Origin: Photobacterium ganghwense
Lineage (GTDB): Bacteria > Pseudomonadota > Gammaproteobacteria > Enterobacterales > Vibrionaceae
Direction of reading: 5' to 3'
NCBI RefSeq assembly: GCF_003025595.1
Contig: NZ_PYMI01000013.1
Location: 18,182-82,181, forward strand
DNA length: 64,000 nucleotides
Both the position numbers and the translations under genes were made by a program. Shown in pieces: positions 8,644-17,836 of the stretch. The notes beneath the pieces are model-generated. The model saw nothing but the letters and a program-made list of their open reading frames with translations. It ran no database searches and was not told where the DNA came from. Numbering within the stretch: position 1 is the stretch's first letter; each line of letters starts with the position of its first letter.

Positions 8644-10485
8644 ATGCCCAAGTACCGCTCCGCCACCACCACTCACGGCCGTAATATGGCCGGTGCCCGC
8701 GCCCTGTGGCGTGCCACCGGTGTCAAAGACGAAGATTTCGGTAAACCGATTATTGCCGTGGTGAACTCATTCACCCAATTTGTTCCCGGCCACGTTCACC
8801 TCAAGGACCTCGGCCAACTGGTCGCCCGGGAAATTGAAGCTGCGGGCGGTATCGCCAAAGAATTCAACACAATTGCGATTGATGACGGGATTGCCATGGG
8901 CCACGGCGGGATGTTGTATTCGCTGCCGTCCCGTGAGCTGATTGCCGATTCCGTGGAATACATGGTCAATGCCCACTGTGCCGACGCCATGGTGTGTATC
9001 TCCAACTGTGACAAAATCACCCCGGGAATGCTGATGGCCTCTATGCGCCTCAATATTCCGGTGATTTTCGTTTCCGGCGGCCCGATGGAAGCCGGTAAAA
9101 CCAAACTGTCGGATCAGATCCTCAAGCTGGATCTGGTCGATGCGATGATCCAGGGAGCCGATCCAACGGTTTCTGATGAACAAAGCGAGCAGATCGAGCG
9201 TTCCGCCTGTCCCACCTGCGGATCCTGCTCTGGCATGTTTACCGCCAACTCCATGAACTGTTTGACCGAAGCGCTGGGCCTGAGCCAGCCGGGGAATGGC
9301 TCACTGCTGGCGACCCATGCCGACCGCAAACAACTGTTTCTCAGCGCCGGTCAGCGAATTGTCACTCTGACCAAACGCTACTACGAGCAGGATGATGACA
9401 GCGTGCTGCCGCGCAACATCGCCAGCAAGCAGGCCTTCGAGAACGCCATGGCCCTTGATATCGCCATGGGCGGCTCAACCAATACCGTGCTCCATCTGCT
9501 GGCAGCCGCGCAGGAAGGCGAAGTGGACTTCACCATGACTGACATCGACCGGATGTCCCGCCAGGTCCCACACCTGTGTAAAGTCGCGCCGTCCACTCAG
9601 CAGTACCACATGGAAGATGTCCACCGTGCCGGTGGCGTGTACGGCATTCTTGCCGAGCTGGACCGTGCCGGTCTGCTGCACAGCCATTGCTACAACGTAC
9701 TGGGCGAAACGTTCGCTGAATCCTTCAAGCATTTTGACGTCATGCAGACCGAGTCTGAAGACGTCAAAGCCTTCTACCGTGCCGGGCCGGCCGGCATCCG
9801 TACCACCCAGGCCTTCTCACAAGAATGCCGCTGGGACACCCTGGACGATGACCGCGAAAACGGCTGTATCCGCAACCACGAGCATGCGTTCAGCCAGGAT
9901 GGCGGACTGGCGGTACTGTCCGGCAACATGGCACTGGATGGCTGTATCGTGAAAACCGCCGGGGTCGATGCCAGCATCCTGACCTTTACCGGGCCAGCTG
10001 TTGTGTTCGAGAGCCAGGAAACCGCCGTGGAAGGCATTCTGGGCGGTAAAGTCAAAGCCGGTGATGTGGTAGTGATCCGCTATGAAGGGCCGAAAGGCGG
10101 ACCGGGCATGCAGGAAATGCTGTACCCGACCACCTACCTGAAGTCGATGGGACTGGGCAAAGCCTGTGCTCTGATCACGGACGGCCGTTTCTCCGGCGGC
10201 ACCAGCGGCCTGTCAATTGGCCACGTCTCACCGGAAGCGGCCAACGGCGGCACCATCGGCCTGATCGAAGACGGCGATACCATTGCGATTGATATCCCGA
10301 ACCGTTCGATCGACCTGTTGGTGGACGATGCCACCCTGGCGACACGTCGTGCGACGGCGGATCAGCGCGGCTGGAAACCGCTGGATCGCCAGCGTGAAGT
10401 GTCCTTCGCCCTGCGTGCCTACGCTAACCTGGCCACCAGCGCCGACAAAGGCGCAGTCCGCGATAAATCGAAACTGGAAGGATAA
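8644..10485 (+). CDS. ilvD: Dihydroxy-acid dehydratase
   Basis: This Fe-S dehydratase converts dihydroxyvalerates to the 2-oxo acids used by IlvE. The 613-residue product has the cluster and active-site cysteine motifs SNCDKITPGM (near 120) and ACPTCGSCSGMFTANSMNC (near 192-210), and the C-terminal signature GRFSGGTSGLSIGHVSPEA. Length is as in E. coli (616). Sixty-eight bases without an obvious terminator separate it from ilvE. Like other [4Fe-4S] dehydratases it is expected to be oxygen-sensitive; that is family knowledge. Confidence 0.95.
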   Translation: MPKYRSATTTHGRNMAGARALWRATGVKDEDFGKPIIAVVNSFTQFVPGHVHLKDLGQLVAREIEAAGGIAKEFNTIAIDDGIAMGHGGMLYSLPSRELIADSVEYMVNAHCADAMVCISNCDKITPGMLMASMRLNIPVIFVSGGPMEAGKTKLSDQILKLDLVDAMIQGADPTVSDEQSEQIERSACPTCGSCSGMFTANSMNCLTEALGLSQPGNGSLLATHADRKQLFLSAGQRIVTLTKRYYEQDDDSVLPRNIASKQAFENAMALDIAMGGSTNTVLHLLAAAQEGEVDFTMTDIDRMSRQVPHLCKVAPSTQQYHMEDVHRAGGVYGILAELDRAGLLHSHCYNVLGETFAESFKHFDVMQTESEDVKAFYRAGPAGIRTTQAFSQECRWDTLDDDRENGCIRNHEHAFSQDGGLAVLSGNMALDGCIVKTAGVDASILTFTGPAVVFESQETAVEGILGGKVKAGDVVVIRYEGPKGGPGMQEMLYPTTYLKSMGLGKACALITDGRFSGGTSGLSIGHVSPEAANGGTIGLIEDGDTIAIDIPNRSIDLLVDDATLATRRATADQRGWKPLDRQREVSFALRAYANLATSADKGAVRDKSKLEG

Positions 10486-10488
10486 CGA

Positions 10489-12045
10489 ATGATGAGCGAA
10501 GCCACTCAGGCCAGAGAGGTCACTTTACCCAACGGCGCGGATTACCTTCGCGACATCCTTCGGGCTCCGGTGTATGAAGTTGCACAGGTCACGCCGCTGC
10601 AGGCCATGCCTCGTCTGGCGACCCGACTCGGCAACCAGATTCAGCTCAAACGAGAGGACCGCCAGCCGGTCCACTCTTTCAAGCTGCGCGGTGCCTACAA
10701 CATGATGGCCCAGCTCACCGAGCCCCAGCGCCGCGCCGGGGTCATTGCGGCCTCAGCCGGCAACCACGCCCAAGGGCTGGCCATGTCGGGCAAACACCTC
10801 GGGGTTCAGGCCACGATTGTCATGCCGCGTACCACGCCGGATATCAAGGTCGACGCAGTGCGCAGCTTTGGCGGTCAAGTCGTGCTGCACGGCAGCAACT
10901 TTGACGAAGCCAAAGCCCACGCCGAGATGCTGGCGGGTCAGCACGGCTACACCTTTATTCCGCCGTTTGACCACCCGGCGGTCATTGCCGGACAGGGCAC
11001 CATCGGGGTCGAGCTGGTGCAACAGAACGGCCACCTGGATTACATTTTCGTACCAGTCGGCGGCGGCGGTCTGGCAGCCGGGGTCGCGGTTCTGATCAAG
11101 CAGCTGATGCCGCAAATCAAAGTCATTGGGGTCGAAGCTGAAGATTCGGCCTGCCTGAAAGCAGCGCTCGATGCCGGTGAGCCAGTTACGCTGGATCAGG
11201 TCGGCATGTTTGCAGACGGGGTGGCGGTCAAGCGCATTGGCGAGGAAACGTTCCGTCTGTGCCAGCAGTATCTGGATGGCGTGATCACGGTCAGCAGCGA
11301 TGAAATCTGCTCTGCCGTCAAAGATATTTTCGAGGATACCCGTGCGATTGCCGAGCCTTCCGGCGCGCTCTCGCTGGCCGGACTGAAAAAATATGTCGAT
11401 AAGCACCAGCTCCGAAACAAGCAGCTGGCAGCTATCCTGTCCGGTGCCAACCTCAATTTCCACGGCCTGCGTTACGTCTCCGAACGCTGCGAGCTGGGCG
11501 AAAAACGGGAAGGATTGCTGGCCGTGACCATTCCGGAACGACCAGGGGCTTTTCTCGATTTCTGCCATCTACTGGGCGGCCGTGCGGTGACCGAGTTTAA
11601 CTACCGTTATAACGATGACAGCCTGGCAAATGTGTTTGTCGGGGTGCGCCTGTTACAGGGGCAGGAAGAACTCGACAACATCATTGCGGACTTGCGCAAA
11701 GGCGGTTATCCGGTAGTGGATTTATCCGACGATGAGATGGCGAAAGTCCATGTCCGTTACATGATTGGCGGACGTCCGTCCAAGCCGCTCAAGGAGCGTC
11801 TCTACAGCTTCGAGTTCCCGGAATACCCAGGTGCGTTGCTGAAGTTCCTGACGACGCTGGGCACCCGCTGGAATATCAGTCTGTTCAATTACCGTAACCA
11901 CGGGGCTGACTATGGCAGAGTGCTGTGCGGCTTTGAAATGGATGACGCCGATTTACTGTCGTTCACCAGCCACTTGCGCGAGCTGGGTTACAGCTGGAAG
12001 GACGAAACCGGTAACCAGGCGTACCAATTCTTCCTGGCACAGTGA
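10489..12045 (+). CDS. ilvA: Threonine ammonia-lyase (biosynthetic threonine deaminase)
   Basis: This PLP enzyme converts threonine to 2-oxobutanoate, the committed step to isoleucine, and is normally inhibited by isoleucine. The catalytic domain carries the PLP lysine in HSFKLRGAYN (near residue 65), SAGNHAQG and a glycine loop (VGGGGLAAG). The C-terminal third holds two ACT-like regulatory domains (segments starting EGLLAVTIPERPGAF and RLYSFEFPEYPGALL). The start is ATG 10489 or the next ATG at 10492; GGAAGGA in the end of ilvD suits both. It is the last gene of ilvGMEDA. I see a GC hairpin at about 12066-12083 after it, but no T-run. Confidence 0.95.
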   Translation: MMSEATQAREVTLPNGADYLRDILRAPVYEVAQVTPLQAMPRLATRLGNQIQLKREDRQPVHSFKLRGAYNMMAQLTEPQRRAGVIAASAGNHAQGLAMSGKHLGVQATIVMPRTTPDIKVDAVRSFGGQVVLHGSNFDEAKAHAEMLAGQHGYTFIPPFDHPAVIAGQGTIGVELVQQNGHLDYIFVPVGGGGLAAGVAVLIKQLMPQIKVIGVEAEDSACLKAALDAGEPVTLDQVGMFADGVAVKRIGEETFRLCQQYLDGVITVSSDEICSAVKDIFEDTRAIAEPSGALSLAGLKKYVDKHQLRNKQLAAILSGANLNFHGLRYVSERCELGEKREGLLAVTIPERPGAFLDFCHLLGGRAVTEFNYRYNDDSLANVFVGVRLLQGQEELDNIIADLRKGGYPVVDLSDDEMAKVHVRYMIGGRPSKPLKERLYSFEFPEYPGALLKFLTTLGTRWNISLFNYRNHGADYGRVLCGFEMDDADLLSFTSHLRELGYSWKDETGNQAYQFFLAQ

Positions 12046-12127
12046 GATCATCAACATAAACCATCGCGGCCCAGGTCTGGGCCAGGATGTAACGGGCCGG
12101 CGGCGAGGGCAACTCGCTCACGGCCTG

Positions 12128-12508
12128 CTATTCGCAGGCAGCCTCATCGGGCTGGTGGTGATGCAGGTAATCAAGGCAGGCCTTCAGTTGACCAATATGG
12201 CTGGTCAGCAATTGTGAACGCAGGGGTTCCGGCAGTTGGCGATACAGTGACAACAATGGCTGCATATCCGGCTGACACCGCTCGGTAGTATGCGTACTCT
12301 CTTCAACCATGAACCAGCTGACCGGCCGCTCCGTCAACGCGGCGATACTGAGCAACACGGTAATGCGGGGCTCCGTTTTGCCGGTTTCCAAATCTAAGTA
12401 AGTTTGGCGGGCAATGCCCAGTCGCTTGGCCATCGCTACCTGCGACAAGCCTTTCCACTCTCTGGCTTCCTTAATCCGTTTTGCTATCTGCGGTTTAGCA
12501 GTAACCAT
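12128..12508 (-). CDS. XRE-family transcriptional regulator (copy A)
   Basis: The 126-residue product has an N-terminal helix-turn-helix of the Cro/CI (XRE) type at about residues 8-62 (WKGLSQVAMAKRLGIARQ, then TYLDLETGKTEP). A C-terminal part of about 60 residues, ending in HHHQPDEAACE, matches nothing I recognise. It is closely related to the next gene, with 44 of 67 N-terminal residues identical by hand count, and the second helix of the motif is the same. It lies tail to tail with ilvA. Target genes are unknown; self-control or mutual control of the pair is a reasonable guess. Confidence is high for the family, none for a specific role. Confidence 0.8.
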   Translation of the reverse strand: MVTAKPQIAKRIKEAREWKGLSQVAMAKRLGIARQTYLDLETGKTEPRITVLLSIAALTERPVSWFMVEESTHTTERCQPDMQPLLSLYRQLPEPLRSQLLTSHIGQLKACLDYLHHHQPDEAACE

Positions 12509-12745
12509 TCAAACCGTCCCCTCAATTTCCATACGGCATCTCAGCAGTTTACCGTCTGGCCCAGCGCCAAACGGATCTGCCTATTGTCAAAACGGTCAAT
12601 TATTGTCTGTCGTTCCTCCCTGCACGACGCTGGAAAAGTAAAAGTGTGATATTGGGCAACAGGTGTCACTAAAACGAGACACTCATCCTTTATAGATGCC
12701 GTCCAACTCAGACACAACAAATGAGATAAACGCAATTAACTGCCA

Positions 12746-13123
12746 CTACTTATCTCTTTGCGTCAATGCTTTAGTGTATTCCGCCATAAAACCTGCCAGG
12801 TTGATACTCTGTTGCAGAATTACATTCCGGGCAGAGTGGGGTAATCGGCTGAAATACTGAAGCAGGCGATCAATTTCGTCCTTATATTCACTTTCCAGGA
12901 TTTCGATCCCTTCGTCCCCGTAGACAAACCAGGTTAGCGGTCGCTCAGTAATTTCTGAGATTTCCGATAGCACCCTGACCTTAGGCTCCGTCTTCCCGGT
13001 CTCTAAATCAAGATAGGTCTGGCGTGCTACTTTGAGTTGCTGGGCCATATGGACCTGTGTCAGCCCTTTCCATTCCCGGGCCTCTTTAATACGGGCTGCG
13101 ATTTTGGCTTTGGAATCAGTCAT
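12746..13123 (-). CDS. XRE-family transcriptional regulator (copy B)
   Basis: This 125-residue paralogue of the preceding regulator has the same domain plan. The helix-turn-helix spans residues 8-62 (EWKGLTQVHMAQQLKVARQ, then TYLDLETGKTEP), followed by a divergent helical C-terminus. AGGTGAG just upstream of ATG 13123 on the minus strand is a fair ribosome site. A 237-base spacer separates it from copy A, so each probably has its own promoter. The C-terminal halves have drifted much more than the DNA-binding halves, which suggests a shared DNA target but different partners or signals. Function unknown. Confidence 0.8.
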   Translation of the reverse strand: MTDSKAKIAARIKEAREWKGLTQVHMAQQLKVARQTYLDLETGKTEPKVRVLSEISEITERPLTWFVYGDEGIEILESEYKDEIDRLLQYFSRLPHSARNVILQQSINLAGFMAEYTKALTQRDK

Positions 13124-13360
13124 GTCTCACCTCCAATCCGACTTCAATGAACATTGCCTAGCTTTCATTACGGAGTTGCACAACATAAGCCAACTTGCCA
13201 ACACGGCTAAAAATCAAAGATTAACAACAACATAAAACTCAACTTTATCTTTGAGGTTGTATTTTGATTCGCAATAAGTAACCAACCTGCCTGTATTTTC
13301 TATTTCGCAAAAAATCCTGCACTCCAGTCTAGATAGTAGACCTCTGGACACCGGCAAAAT

Positions 13361-13389
13361 AAAAAAGGCATCCTTGTCGGATGCCTTTT
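13361..13389 (-). terminator. Terminator after glmS
   Basis: AAAGGCATCC and GGATGCCTTT form a 10-bp stem with a five-base loop. Read on the minus strand, the stem is followed by a run of T. Confidence 0.85.
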
Positions 13390-13419
13390 CTCAATCTTGA
13401 AACACTCTTTTCATCGAGC

Positions 13420-15255
13420 TTATTCCACAGTCACCGCTTTCGCCAGGTTACGTGGCTGGTCTACGTCCGTCCCTTTAATCAACGCAACGTGGTAAGACAG
13501 CAGCTGCATCGGAATGGTGTAGAAAATCGGGGCAATGATCTCGTCAACACGTGGCATCGTGATGATCTTCATGCCGTCGGTTTCTTCAAAACCCGCTTCG
13601 CTGTCTGCGAACACATACAGCAGACCGCCACGGGCGCGCACTTCTTCGATGTTGGATTTCAGCTTCTCCAGCAGATCGTTAGTAGGTGCCACCACGATTA
13701 CCGGCATATCAGCATCAATCAGCGCCAGCGGGCCGTGCTTCAGTTCACCAGCAGCATAGGCTTCAGCATGAATGTACGAAATCTCTTTCAGCTTCAGTGA
13801 CGCTTCCATCGCGATTGGGTAGTACTCGCCACGGCCCAGGAACAGAGCGTGGTGCTTATCGGCAAAATCTTCGGCCAGCTGCTCAATCGGCTTGTCGAAA
13901 GCCAGCGCTTTCTCAATTTGCGTCGGCAGGGCATGCAGGGCATCAACAATCTGCTTCTCTTTCGCCGAGTCGATCAGGCCTTTCTCTTTACCCAGTGCGG
14001 TCACCAGCATCAGCAGAGCCACCAGCTGCGTGGTGAAGGCTTTGGTCGATGCCACGCCAATCTCAGTACCGGCGCGGGTCATGAAGGCCAAATCCGATTC
14101 ACGTACCAGCGACGAGCCAGCCACGTTACAGATTGTCATCGCCGACATGTAGCCTTTCTCTTTGGCCAGGCGCAGCGCTGCCAGTGTATCGGCGGTTTCG
14201 CCAGACTGCGACAGGGTGATCAGCAAGCTGTTCGGACGCGTGACGAACGGACGGTAGCGGAACTCAGAAGCGATCTCAACGTCACAGCTGACACCGGTCA
14301 TGGCTTCAAACCAGTAACGGGCGACCATACCTGCATTGTAAGAGGTACCACAGGCCACGATCTGGATATGTTCCACTTTTTCCAGGATTTCTTTCGCGCC
14401 GTTACCAATGCTCTCAACGATCACGGCATCACTGCTGATACGGCCTTCCATGGTGTTGATCAGTGCGCTTGGCTGCTCATAGATCTCTTTTTGCATGTAG
14501 TGACGGTACTGGCCTTTGTCTGCGGCGTCGTGCTGCAGGTTAGACTCGTGGATTTCACGGGCCACCGGCTGACCGTCAGTGTCAAAGATATTCACTTCAC
14601 GGCGGGTAATTTCAGCCACATCGCCTTCTTCCAGGAAGATAAATCGACGGGTCACGTTCAGCAGGGCCAGCTGATCCGATGCCAGGAAGTTCTCTCCCAC
14701 ACCCAGACCAATCACCAGTGGGCTGCCAGAACGCGCCACCACTACGCGCTCAGGGTCACGACGGTCCATCACCACCGTACCGTAGGCACCTTCCAGCTGA
14801 GCCACAGTCTTCTGCACCGCTTCAAGCAGTGTTTCCGAAGAACGCAGTTCCCACTCCACCAAGTGAGCAATCACTTCGGTATCGGTCTGCGATAAGAACT
14901 CATAACCACGCTCGGTCAGAATCGCACGCAGCTCTTCGTGATTCTCGATAATGCCGTTGTGAACCAGAGCAATGTGGTCGCCTGACATGTGTGGGTGCGC
15001 ATTGATTTCAGAAGGTTCACCGTGCGTAGCCCAACGCGTGTGCGCAATACCGGTACCGCCGGTTGGTGCTGCGCTCGCCACCGCATCCGCCAGCTCCTGC
15101 ACTTTACCCAGGCGACGAATACGCTCCAGGTTACCCTGACCGTCAACAATCGCCACACCAGCAGAGTCATAGCCACGGTATTCCAGGCGACGCAGGCCTT
15201 CCACCAGAATTTCTGCTACATCACGTTGTGCTACTGCACCAACAATCCCACACAT
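13420..15255 (-). CDS. glmS: Glutamine--fructose-6-phosphate aminotransferase (isomerizing)
   Basis: GlmS makes glucosamine-6-phosphate from fructose-6-phosphate and glutamine, the entry to peptidoglycan and lipopolysaccharide amino sugars. The 611-residue product begins MCGIVGAV, giving the catalytic cysteine at position 2 after Met removal. An N-terminal glutaminase domain is followed by two SIS sugar-isomerase domains (e.g. TLSQSGETADTLAA). The C-terminus LAKAVTVE matches the family. It follows a DeoR regulator by 18 bases on the same strand. I saw no glmS ribozyme, which is a Gram-positive device. Confidence 0.96.
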   Translation of the reverse strand: MCGIVGAVAQRDVAEILVEGLRRLEYRGYDSAGVAIVDGQGNLERIRRLGKVQELADAVASAAPTGGTGIAHTRWATHGEPSEINAHPHMSGDHIALVHNGIIENHEELRAILTERGYEFLSQTDTEVIAHLVEWELRSSETLLEAVQKTVAQLEGAYGTVVMDRRDPERVVVARSGSPLVIGLGVGENFLASDQLALLNVTRRFIFLEEGDVAEITRREVNIFDTDGQPVAREIHESNLQHDAADKGQYRHYMQKEIYEQPSALINTMEGRISSDAVIVESIGNGAKEILEKVEHIQIVACGTSYNAGMVARYWFEAMTGVSCDVEIASEFRYRPFVTRPNSLLITLSQSGETADTLAALRLAKEKGYMSAMTICNVAGSSLVRESDLAFMTRAGTEIGVASTKAFTTQLVALLMLVTALGKEKGLIDSAKEKQIVDALHALPTQIEKALAFDKPIEQLAEDFADKHHALFLGRGEYYPIAMEASLKLKEISYIHAEAYAAGELKHGPLALIDADMPVIVVAPTNDLLEKLKSNIEEVRARGGLLYVFADSEAGFEETDGMKIITMPRVDEIIAPIFYTIPMQLLSYHVALIKGTDVDQPRNLAKAVTVE

Positions 15256-15273
15256 AGTTAATTTGCTCCTAAA

Positions 15274-16044
15274 TTAATTTGCCGACGCGCAGATCACTTG
15301 CACGCCTTGCTGTTCAATCTGTTGTTTGGCGACCATGTCCAGGCCGTCATCGGTGATCAGGGTACTGATATGCTGCCAGGGCAGCTCTAGGTTAGGGATT
15401 TTGCGCCCCACCTTGCTCGATTCCACCATGACCACCACCTCGCGGGCGACTTCCGCCATGACGCGGCTCAGGCCAATCAGTTCGTTAAATGTCGTCGTTC
15501 CACGCGCCGTATCGATCCCGTCCGCGCCGATAAACAGCTGATCGAAGTCATATGAGCGTAGTACCGATTCTGCCACCTGCCCTTGAAACGCTTCCGAATG
15601 CGGATCCCAGGTGCCCCCGGTCATCAGCAGGGTTGGCTCGTTCTCCAGCTCGTTCAGGGCGTTGGCCACATTGAGCGAGTTGGTCATGACCACCAGACCA
15701 TGTTTTTCCCCCAGCAAACCGATCAGGCATGCCGTGGTACTGCCGCTGTCGATAATGATGCGGTTATGATCCCGGATGCGTTCGGCGGCGGCTCTGGCAA
15801 TCGCCATCTTTCGAATCGAAACTTCATCTTCTTCCGTTTCGGCCACCATTTCACTTGGCATGGCAATCGCCCCACCATAGCGGCGCAGTAGCTGGCCGTT
15901 TTTTTCTAGTGCAGCCAGATCTTTACGCACGGTAACTTCGGAAGTGGCAAACTGTTTTGCCAGGGTATCGACACTGACTTCACCTTGCTCATTGACCATC
16001 TGGACAATCGCATGGCGCCGTTGCTGGGTATTTCGTTTGGACAT
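15274..16044 (-). CDS. DeoR-family transcriptional regulator beside glmS
   Basis: The 256-residue product has an N-terminal DeoR winged helix-turn-helix (residues about 5-60, containing VDTLAKQFATSEVTVRKDL and LLRRYGGA). A C-terminal sugar-phosphate sensor domain follows, with the IIDSGSTTACL loop. Such regulators bind phosphorylated sugars. Its place directly upstream of glmS (18 bases) and downstream of glmU suggests it senses an amino-sugar phosphate and controls glmS, but this is inference. Two direct repeats lie just upstream of its start and could be its operator. E. coli has no regulator gene between glmU and glmS. Confidence 0.85.
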   Translation of the reverse strand: MSKRNTQQRRHAIVQMVNEQGEVSVDTLAKQFATSEVTVRKDLAALEKNGQLLRRYGGAIAMPSEMVAETEEDEVSIRKMAIARAAAERIRDHNRIIIDSGSTTACLIGLLGEKHGLVVMTNSLNVANALNELENEPTLLMTGGTWDPHSEAFQGQVAESVLRSYDFDQLFIGADGIDTARGTTTFNELIGLSRVMAEVAREVVVMVESSKVGRKIPNLELPWQHISTLITDDGLDMVAKQQIEQQGVQVICASAN

Positions 16045-16051
16045 GGAATTA

Positions 16052-16081
16052 CGAACTGATAGCTATAAGTTTCGAACTGAA
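16052..16081 (-). promoter_or_regulatory. Putative DeoR operator: two direct repeats
   Basis: CGAACTGAT (16052-16060) and CGAACTGAA (16073-16081) are repeated with start points 21 bp apart, two helical turns, 8-37 bp upstream of the deoR-type start codon. Tandem repeats of this type are typical binding sites for DeoR-family proteins. Assignment is inferred from position only. Confidence 0.45.
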
Positions 16082-16219
16082 AGAAATTTTAGCAGAGCAA
16101 AACTTTTTTGATCAACACTGTGCAATTAATTTTTTATGAAAAAGAAGGCTGCCGGCGTGATTTCAGAAAAACGAGGGCTGCTCACAGCCATCACAATAGG
16201 CTGGGGAGGTTACGGGAAT

Positions 16220-16247
16220 AGGGCAAAAGTAGGGCAAAAGTAGGGCA
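16220..16247. repeat. Short tandem repeat, 11-bp unit
   Basis: AGGGCAAAAGT occurs twice in a row, followed by a partial third copy (AGGGCA). It lies in the 252-base spacer between glmU and the DeoR gene, just beyond the glmU terminator. No function is apparent. Confidence 0.7.
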
Positions 16248-16257
16248 GGGAAGCTGA

Positions 16258-16289
16258 GATAAAAAGAAGGCAGCCTAAAGCTGCCTTCT
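16258..16289 (-). terminator. Terminator after glmU
   Basis: AGAAGGCAGC (16265-16274) pairs with GCTGCCTTCT (16280-16289). On the minus strand the stem is followed by TTTTT. It separates glmU from the deoR-glmS unit. Confidence 0.85.
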
Positions 16290-16296
16290 GCGGGAA

Positions 16297-17658
16297 TTAC
16301 TTTTGTTTAACCGGACGTTTCCAACCTTTGATGGTACGGGCCGGAGCACGGGTGATCACTAACTCGCCTTCACCAACATCTCGGTTGATGGTCGCACCGG
16401 CACCAATCGTGGCACCTTTGGCAATTTTCACTGGCGCAATCAACTGCGTGTCGGAGCCAACAAACACGTCATCGCCGATTTCGGTCTTGAACTTGTTCGC
16501 ACCATCATAGTTACAGGTAATGGTACCGGCACCGATATTCACGCGATCGCCGATATCGGCATCACCCAGATATGTCAGGTGGTTAGCTTTCGAACCTTTA
16601 CCCAGGCGGGCTTTCTTCATTTCCACGAAGTTGCCGACGTGAGAATCACCCACCAGCTCCGCACCAGGGCGCAGACGGGTGAACGGGCCGACCGTACAGT
16701 CTTCGCCGACCGTCGCGCCTTCAATCACACTGTACGGCCGAATGATACTGTTATCATCAATTTCACAGTCTTTCAGCACCGAACCGGCACCAATAATGAC
16801 ATTGTTTCCCAGTGACACACTGCCTTCAATGATGACATTCACATCAATTTCAACATCCGTACCGCACTGCAGCTCACCGCGCAGATCGAAACGCGCCGGA
16901 TCACGCAGCATCACACCTTGTTCCAGCAGACGCTCGGCCTGCATCGCCTGGTAAGCACGCTCCAGACGGGCCAGTTGGATACGGTTGTTGACGCCTTCCA
17001 CTTCAATGGCTTTCACCGGGTGAACCGCTTCCACGGCTCGGCCTTCGTCGTGGGCAATCTCAATGATGTCGGTCAGGTAATACTCACCCTGCGCGTTGTC
17101 ATTTTTCAGCGCCGACAGCCAACGTTTCAGATCGCCGCCATTGGCCACCATCACCCCGGTGTTGATTTCTTTGATCAGCTTCTGCTCTTCGCTGGCATCT
17201 TTCTGCTCCACGATAGCAACCACCGGGCCATTGCGGCGAATAATCCGGCCGTAGCCCGTCGGATCGTCCAACATGACCGTCAGTAGCGCAATGCCACCAT
17301 CCGGCTGGGCATCCAGCAGGTTTTCCAGCGTCTCGCTGCTGATCAGCGGCACATCACCATACAGAATCAGGACTTTCTCATTGTCCGCCAGATCCGGGCA
17401 TGCCTGGTTAACCGCATGACCAGTCCCCAGCTGCTCCGCTTGCAGCACCCAGTTCACTTGCTCTTCCACCAGTGCAGCCTGCATCTGCTCGCCACCATGG
17501 CCGTAAACCAAATGAATGTTGTTGGCCCCAATGCCGGTACAGGTATCAATAACATGCTTAACCATTGGCTTACCTGCCAAGGTATGCAGTACTTTCGGCA
17601 AATTGGAGTACATGCGGGTTCCTTTGCCCGCCGCCAGGATCACAGCGCTGAAGCTCAT
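16297..17658 (-). CDS. glmU: Bifunctional GlmU: GlcN-1-P acetyltransferase / GlcNAc-1-P uridyltransferase
   Basis: GlmU makes UDP-N-acetylglucosamine, used for peptidoglycan and lipopolysaccharide. The 453-residue product has an N-terminal nucleotidyltransferase domain with the signature LAAGKGTRM at residues 8-16. A C-terminal left-handed beta-helix of hexapeptide repeats follows (from about residue 250, e.g. NVIIGAGSVLKDCEIDDNSI), ending in the acetyl-CoA site region. Length is near the 456 of E. coli. As in E. coli it lies directly downstream of atpC, but both the atp operon and glmU end in their own terminators here. Confidence 0.95.
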   Translation of the reverse strand: MSFSAVILAAGKGTRMYSNLPKVLHTLAGKPMVKHVIDTCTGIGANNIHLVYGHGGEQMQAALVEEQVNWVLQAEQLGTGHAVNQACPDLADNEKVLILYGDVPLISSETLENLLDAQPDGGIALLTVMLDDPTGYGRIIRRNGPVVAIVEQKDASEEQKLIKEINTGVMVANGGDLKRWLSALKNDNAQGEYYLTDIIEIAHDEGRAVEAVHPVKAIEVEGVNNRIQLARLERAYQAMQAERLLEQGVMLRDPARFDLRGELQCGTDVEIDVNVIIEGSVSLGNNVIIGAGSVLKDCEIDDNSIIRPYSVIEGATVGEDCTVGPFTRLRPGAELVGDSHVGNFVEMKKARLGKGSKANHLTYLGDADIGDRVNIGAGTITCNYDGANKFKTEIGDDVFVGSDTQLIAPVKIAKGATIGAGATINRDVGEGELVITRAPARTIKGWKRPVKQK

Positions 17659-17794
17659 GATGCGTTATTCCTCTCGATGCATAATTTTCAATGTGACTTT
17701 TTGCATTGTATCGACTCAGTACTGACGGGTTAAGGAAAATAGATAATTTTTTCTGAGTATTAACCCACAGCTGACAGTCCCAAACCGCGGATAT

Positions 17795-17822
17795 AAAAAA
17801 AGCGACCCAAAGGTCGCTTTTT
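17795..17822 (-). terminator. Terminator of the atp operon
   Basis: AAAAAAAGCGACC pairs with GGTCGCTTTTTT around a CAAA loop. The stem is flanked by A-run and T-run on both strands, so it may work in both directions. Confidence 0.88.
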
Positions 17823-17836
17823 TCTTATCTGCCTGG

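Noticed and set aside
12066..12083. GC-rich hairpin (GGCCCAG/CTGGGCC) after ilvA as a terminator
   Set aside because: The stem is good but no T-run follows on either strand, so I do not list it as a terminator.
13238..13255. CTCAA/TTGAG inverted repeat upstream of the second XRE gene as operator
   Set aside because: Only five-base arms, and I could not find the same motif upstream of the paralogue.
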